Shown here in pieces: positions 4,392 to 5,162 of a DNA stretch of 5,162 nucleotides. Below the pieces are notes generated by a model that saw only the letters and a list, made by a program, of their open reading frames with translations, was not told the DNA's origin and did not search any database. Each line of letters begins with the position of its first letter. Position 1 is the first letter of the stretch. Origin of the DNA: Bradyrhizobium sp. (GTDB taxonomy: Bacteria > Pseudomonadota > Alphaproteobacteria > Rhizobiales > Xanthobacteraceae); assembly GCA_028290305.1 (NCBI GenBank), contig JAQGKC010000138.1, forward strand, positions 1 through 5,162, read 5' to 3'. Position numbers and translations under genes: made by a program.

Positions 4392-5162
4392 TTAGAAGTC
4401 CATGCCACCCATGCCACCCATGCCGCCGCCGCCCGCAGGCATGCCGCCGCCGCCAGCGCTCTTCTTCGGCAGTTCGGCCACCATGTCTTCGGTGGTGATC
4501 AGGAGCGCCGCGACTGAGGCCGCGTTCTGAATCGCTACGCGAACAACCTTGGTCGGGTCGATGATGCCCTTCGAGATCAGGTTGACGTATTCGCCGGTCT
4601 GCGAATCGAAGCCGTAACTATACTGATCCTTCTCGAGGATCTTGCCGACGATGACGGAGCCGTCCTCGCCCGCGTTGATCGCGATCTGGCGGGCAGGATA
4701 GGACAACGCCTTACGGACGATCTCGACGCCGGTCTTCTGGTCGTCGTTCTTGGTGCGAAGCCCCTTGAGGTGCTGGGAGGCACGCAGCAGAGCGACGCCG
4801 CCGCCCGGTACGATGCCTTCTTCAACCGCCGCACGGGTCGCATGCATCGCGTCATCAACGCGATCCTTGCGCTCCTTCACTTCGACTTCGGTCGCGCCGC
4901 CGACGCGGATCACCGCGACGCCGCCTGCGAGCTTGGCCAGACGCTCCTGCAGCTTCTCACGGTCGTAGTCCGAGGTGGTTTCCTCGATCTGCGCCTTGAT
5001 CTGCGCCACGCGTGCTTCGATGTCGGCCTTCTTGCCGGCGCCGTTGACGATGGTGGTGTTCTCCTTGTCGATCATCACCTTCTTGGCGCGACCGAGCATG
5101 GCGAGCGTGACGTTCTCGAGCTTGATGCCGAGATCTTCCGAGATCGCCTGGCCGCCGGTCAG
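4392..5162 (-). CDS. groEL: Chaperonin GroEL (Hsp60), C-terminal 256 residues; 5' end off the right edge
   Basis: ATP-driven cytosolic chaperonin that forms a double heptameric ring and folds proteins with the GroES cap. The fragment starts [20 protein letters not shown], in the apical domain near E. coli residue 297. It continues through the intermediate domain ([20 protein letters not shown], then [11 protein letters not shown], holding the Asp that corresponds to the catalytic Asp398) and the equatorial nucleotide-binding motifs [18 protein letters not shown] and [10 protein letters not shown] (Asp495 equivalent). The tail is the usual Gly/Met-rich repeat ending GGMGGMDF with a TAA stop at 4394-4392. 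The reading frame is open to the window edge. Asn479-Ala480 of E. coli are Asp-Ser here, and [14 protein letters not shown] is slightly different from the usual ASVAGLLITTEAMV. This suggests one paralogue of the multi-copy groEL set found in Bradyrhizobium. groES would be expected just beyond the right edge; that is not visible. Confidence 0.97.
   Translation of the reverse strand: MTGGQAISEDLGIKLENVTLAMLGRAKKVMIDKENTTIVNGAGKKADIEARVAQIKAQIEETTSDYDREKLQERLAKLAGGVAVIRVGGATEVEVKERKDRVDDAMHATRAAVEEGIVPGGGVALLRASQHLKGLRTKNDDQKTGVEIVRKALSYPARQIAINAGEDGSVIVGKILEKDQYSYGFDSQTGEYVNLISKGIIDPTKVVRVAIQNAASVAALLITTEDMVAELPKKSAGGGGMPAGGGGMGGMGGMDF

Noticed and set aside
4400..4460. Short tandem repeats of CATGCCACC-type units
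   Set aside because: These are simply the codons of the GroEL Gly-Gly-Met tail, common to the family; not a CRISPR or independent repeat.
4262..4498. Plus-strand frame of 78 codons across the repeat, terminator and groEL end
   Set aside because: It reads through a palindromic repeat and a terminator and is antisense to the GroEL Gly/Met tail.
4577..4968. Alternative frames of 72-93 codons within groEL
   Set aside because: They overlap a fully recognisable GroEL frame and have Arg/Ser/Thr-rich, non-protein-like translations.
1..5162. CRISPR array, tRNA, rRNA or complete insertion sequence
   Set aside because: No regularly spaced repeats, no cloverleaf, no ribosomal sequence and no transposase-like protein were seen on either strand.

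Overview
The window looks like the chromosome of a Bradyrhizobium-like alphaproteobacterium (Nitrobacteraceae). This rests on codon-biased, GC-rich genes at both ends, an alphaproteobacterial type GroEL with a Gly/Met tail, several short proteins of a kind I associate with Bradyrhizobium, and a pair of rhizobial-style palindromic repeats. The genus call is inference; no database was searched.

Left end (1-1362, minus strand): a small 63-residue hypothetical gene, a complete class I mannose-6-phosphate isomerase (manA), and the first 45 codons of a glycosyltransferase all read leftward. manA and the glycosyltransferase both appear to start at TTG. They overlap by 13 bases, so they are probably translationally coupled in a mannose/nucleotide-sugar and glycan operon.

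Middle (1363-4211): a loosely packed accessory stretch of short genes. On the plus strand there is a frameshifted copy of a short conserved family (1725-1998), an intact 85-residue hypothetical (2111-2368), and a second frameshifted short gene (3782-3989) with one extra A in a run of four. On the minus strand, two adjacent small uncharacterised genes with good ribosome binding sites (3003-3194 and 2684-2962) look like a two-gene unit. Two further very short minus-strand reading frames (3146-3274 and 3542-3658) are tentative. The gaps between these genes contain only weak hairpins.

Right end (4212-5162): two inverted palindromic elements of REP/RIME character lie just beyond a strong rho-independent terminator, which closes a groEL gene that enters from the right edge (minus strand, last 256 residues present).

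I found no convincing new multi-gene system. The most notable points are the two independent frameshifts in short lineage-specific genes, the composite palindromic repeat beside groEL, and the uncharacterised two-gene minus-strand unit.
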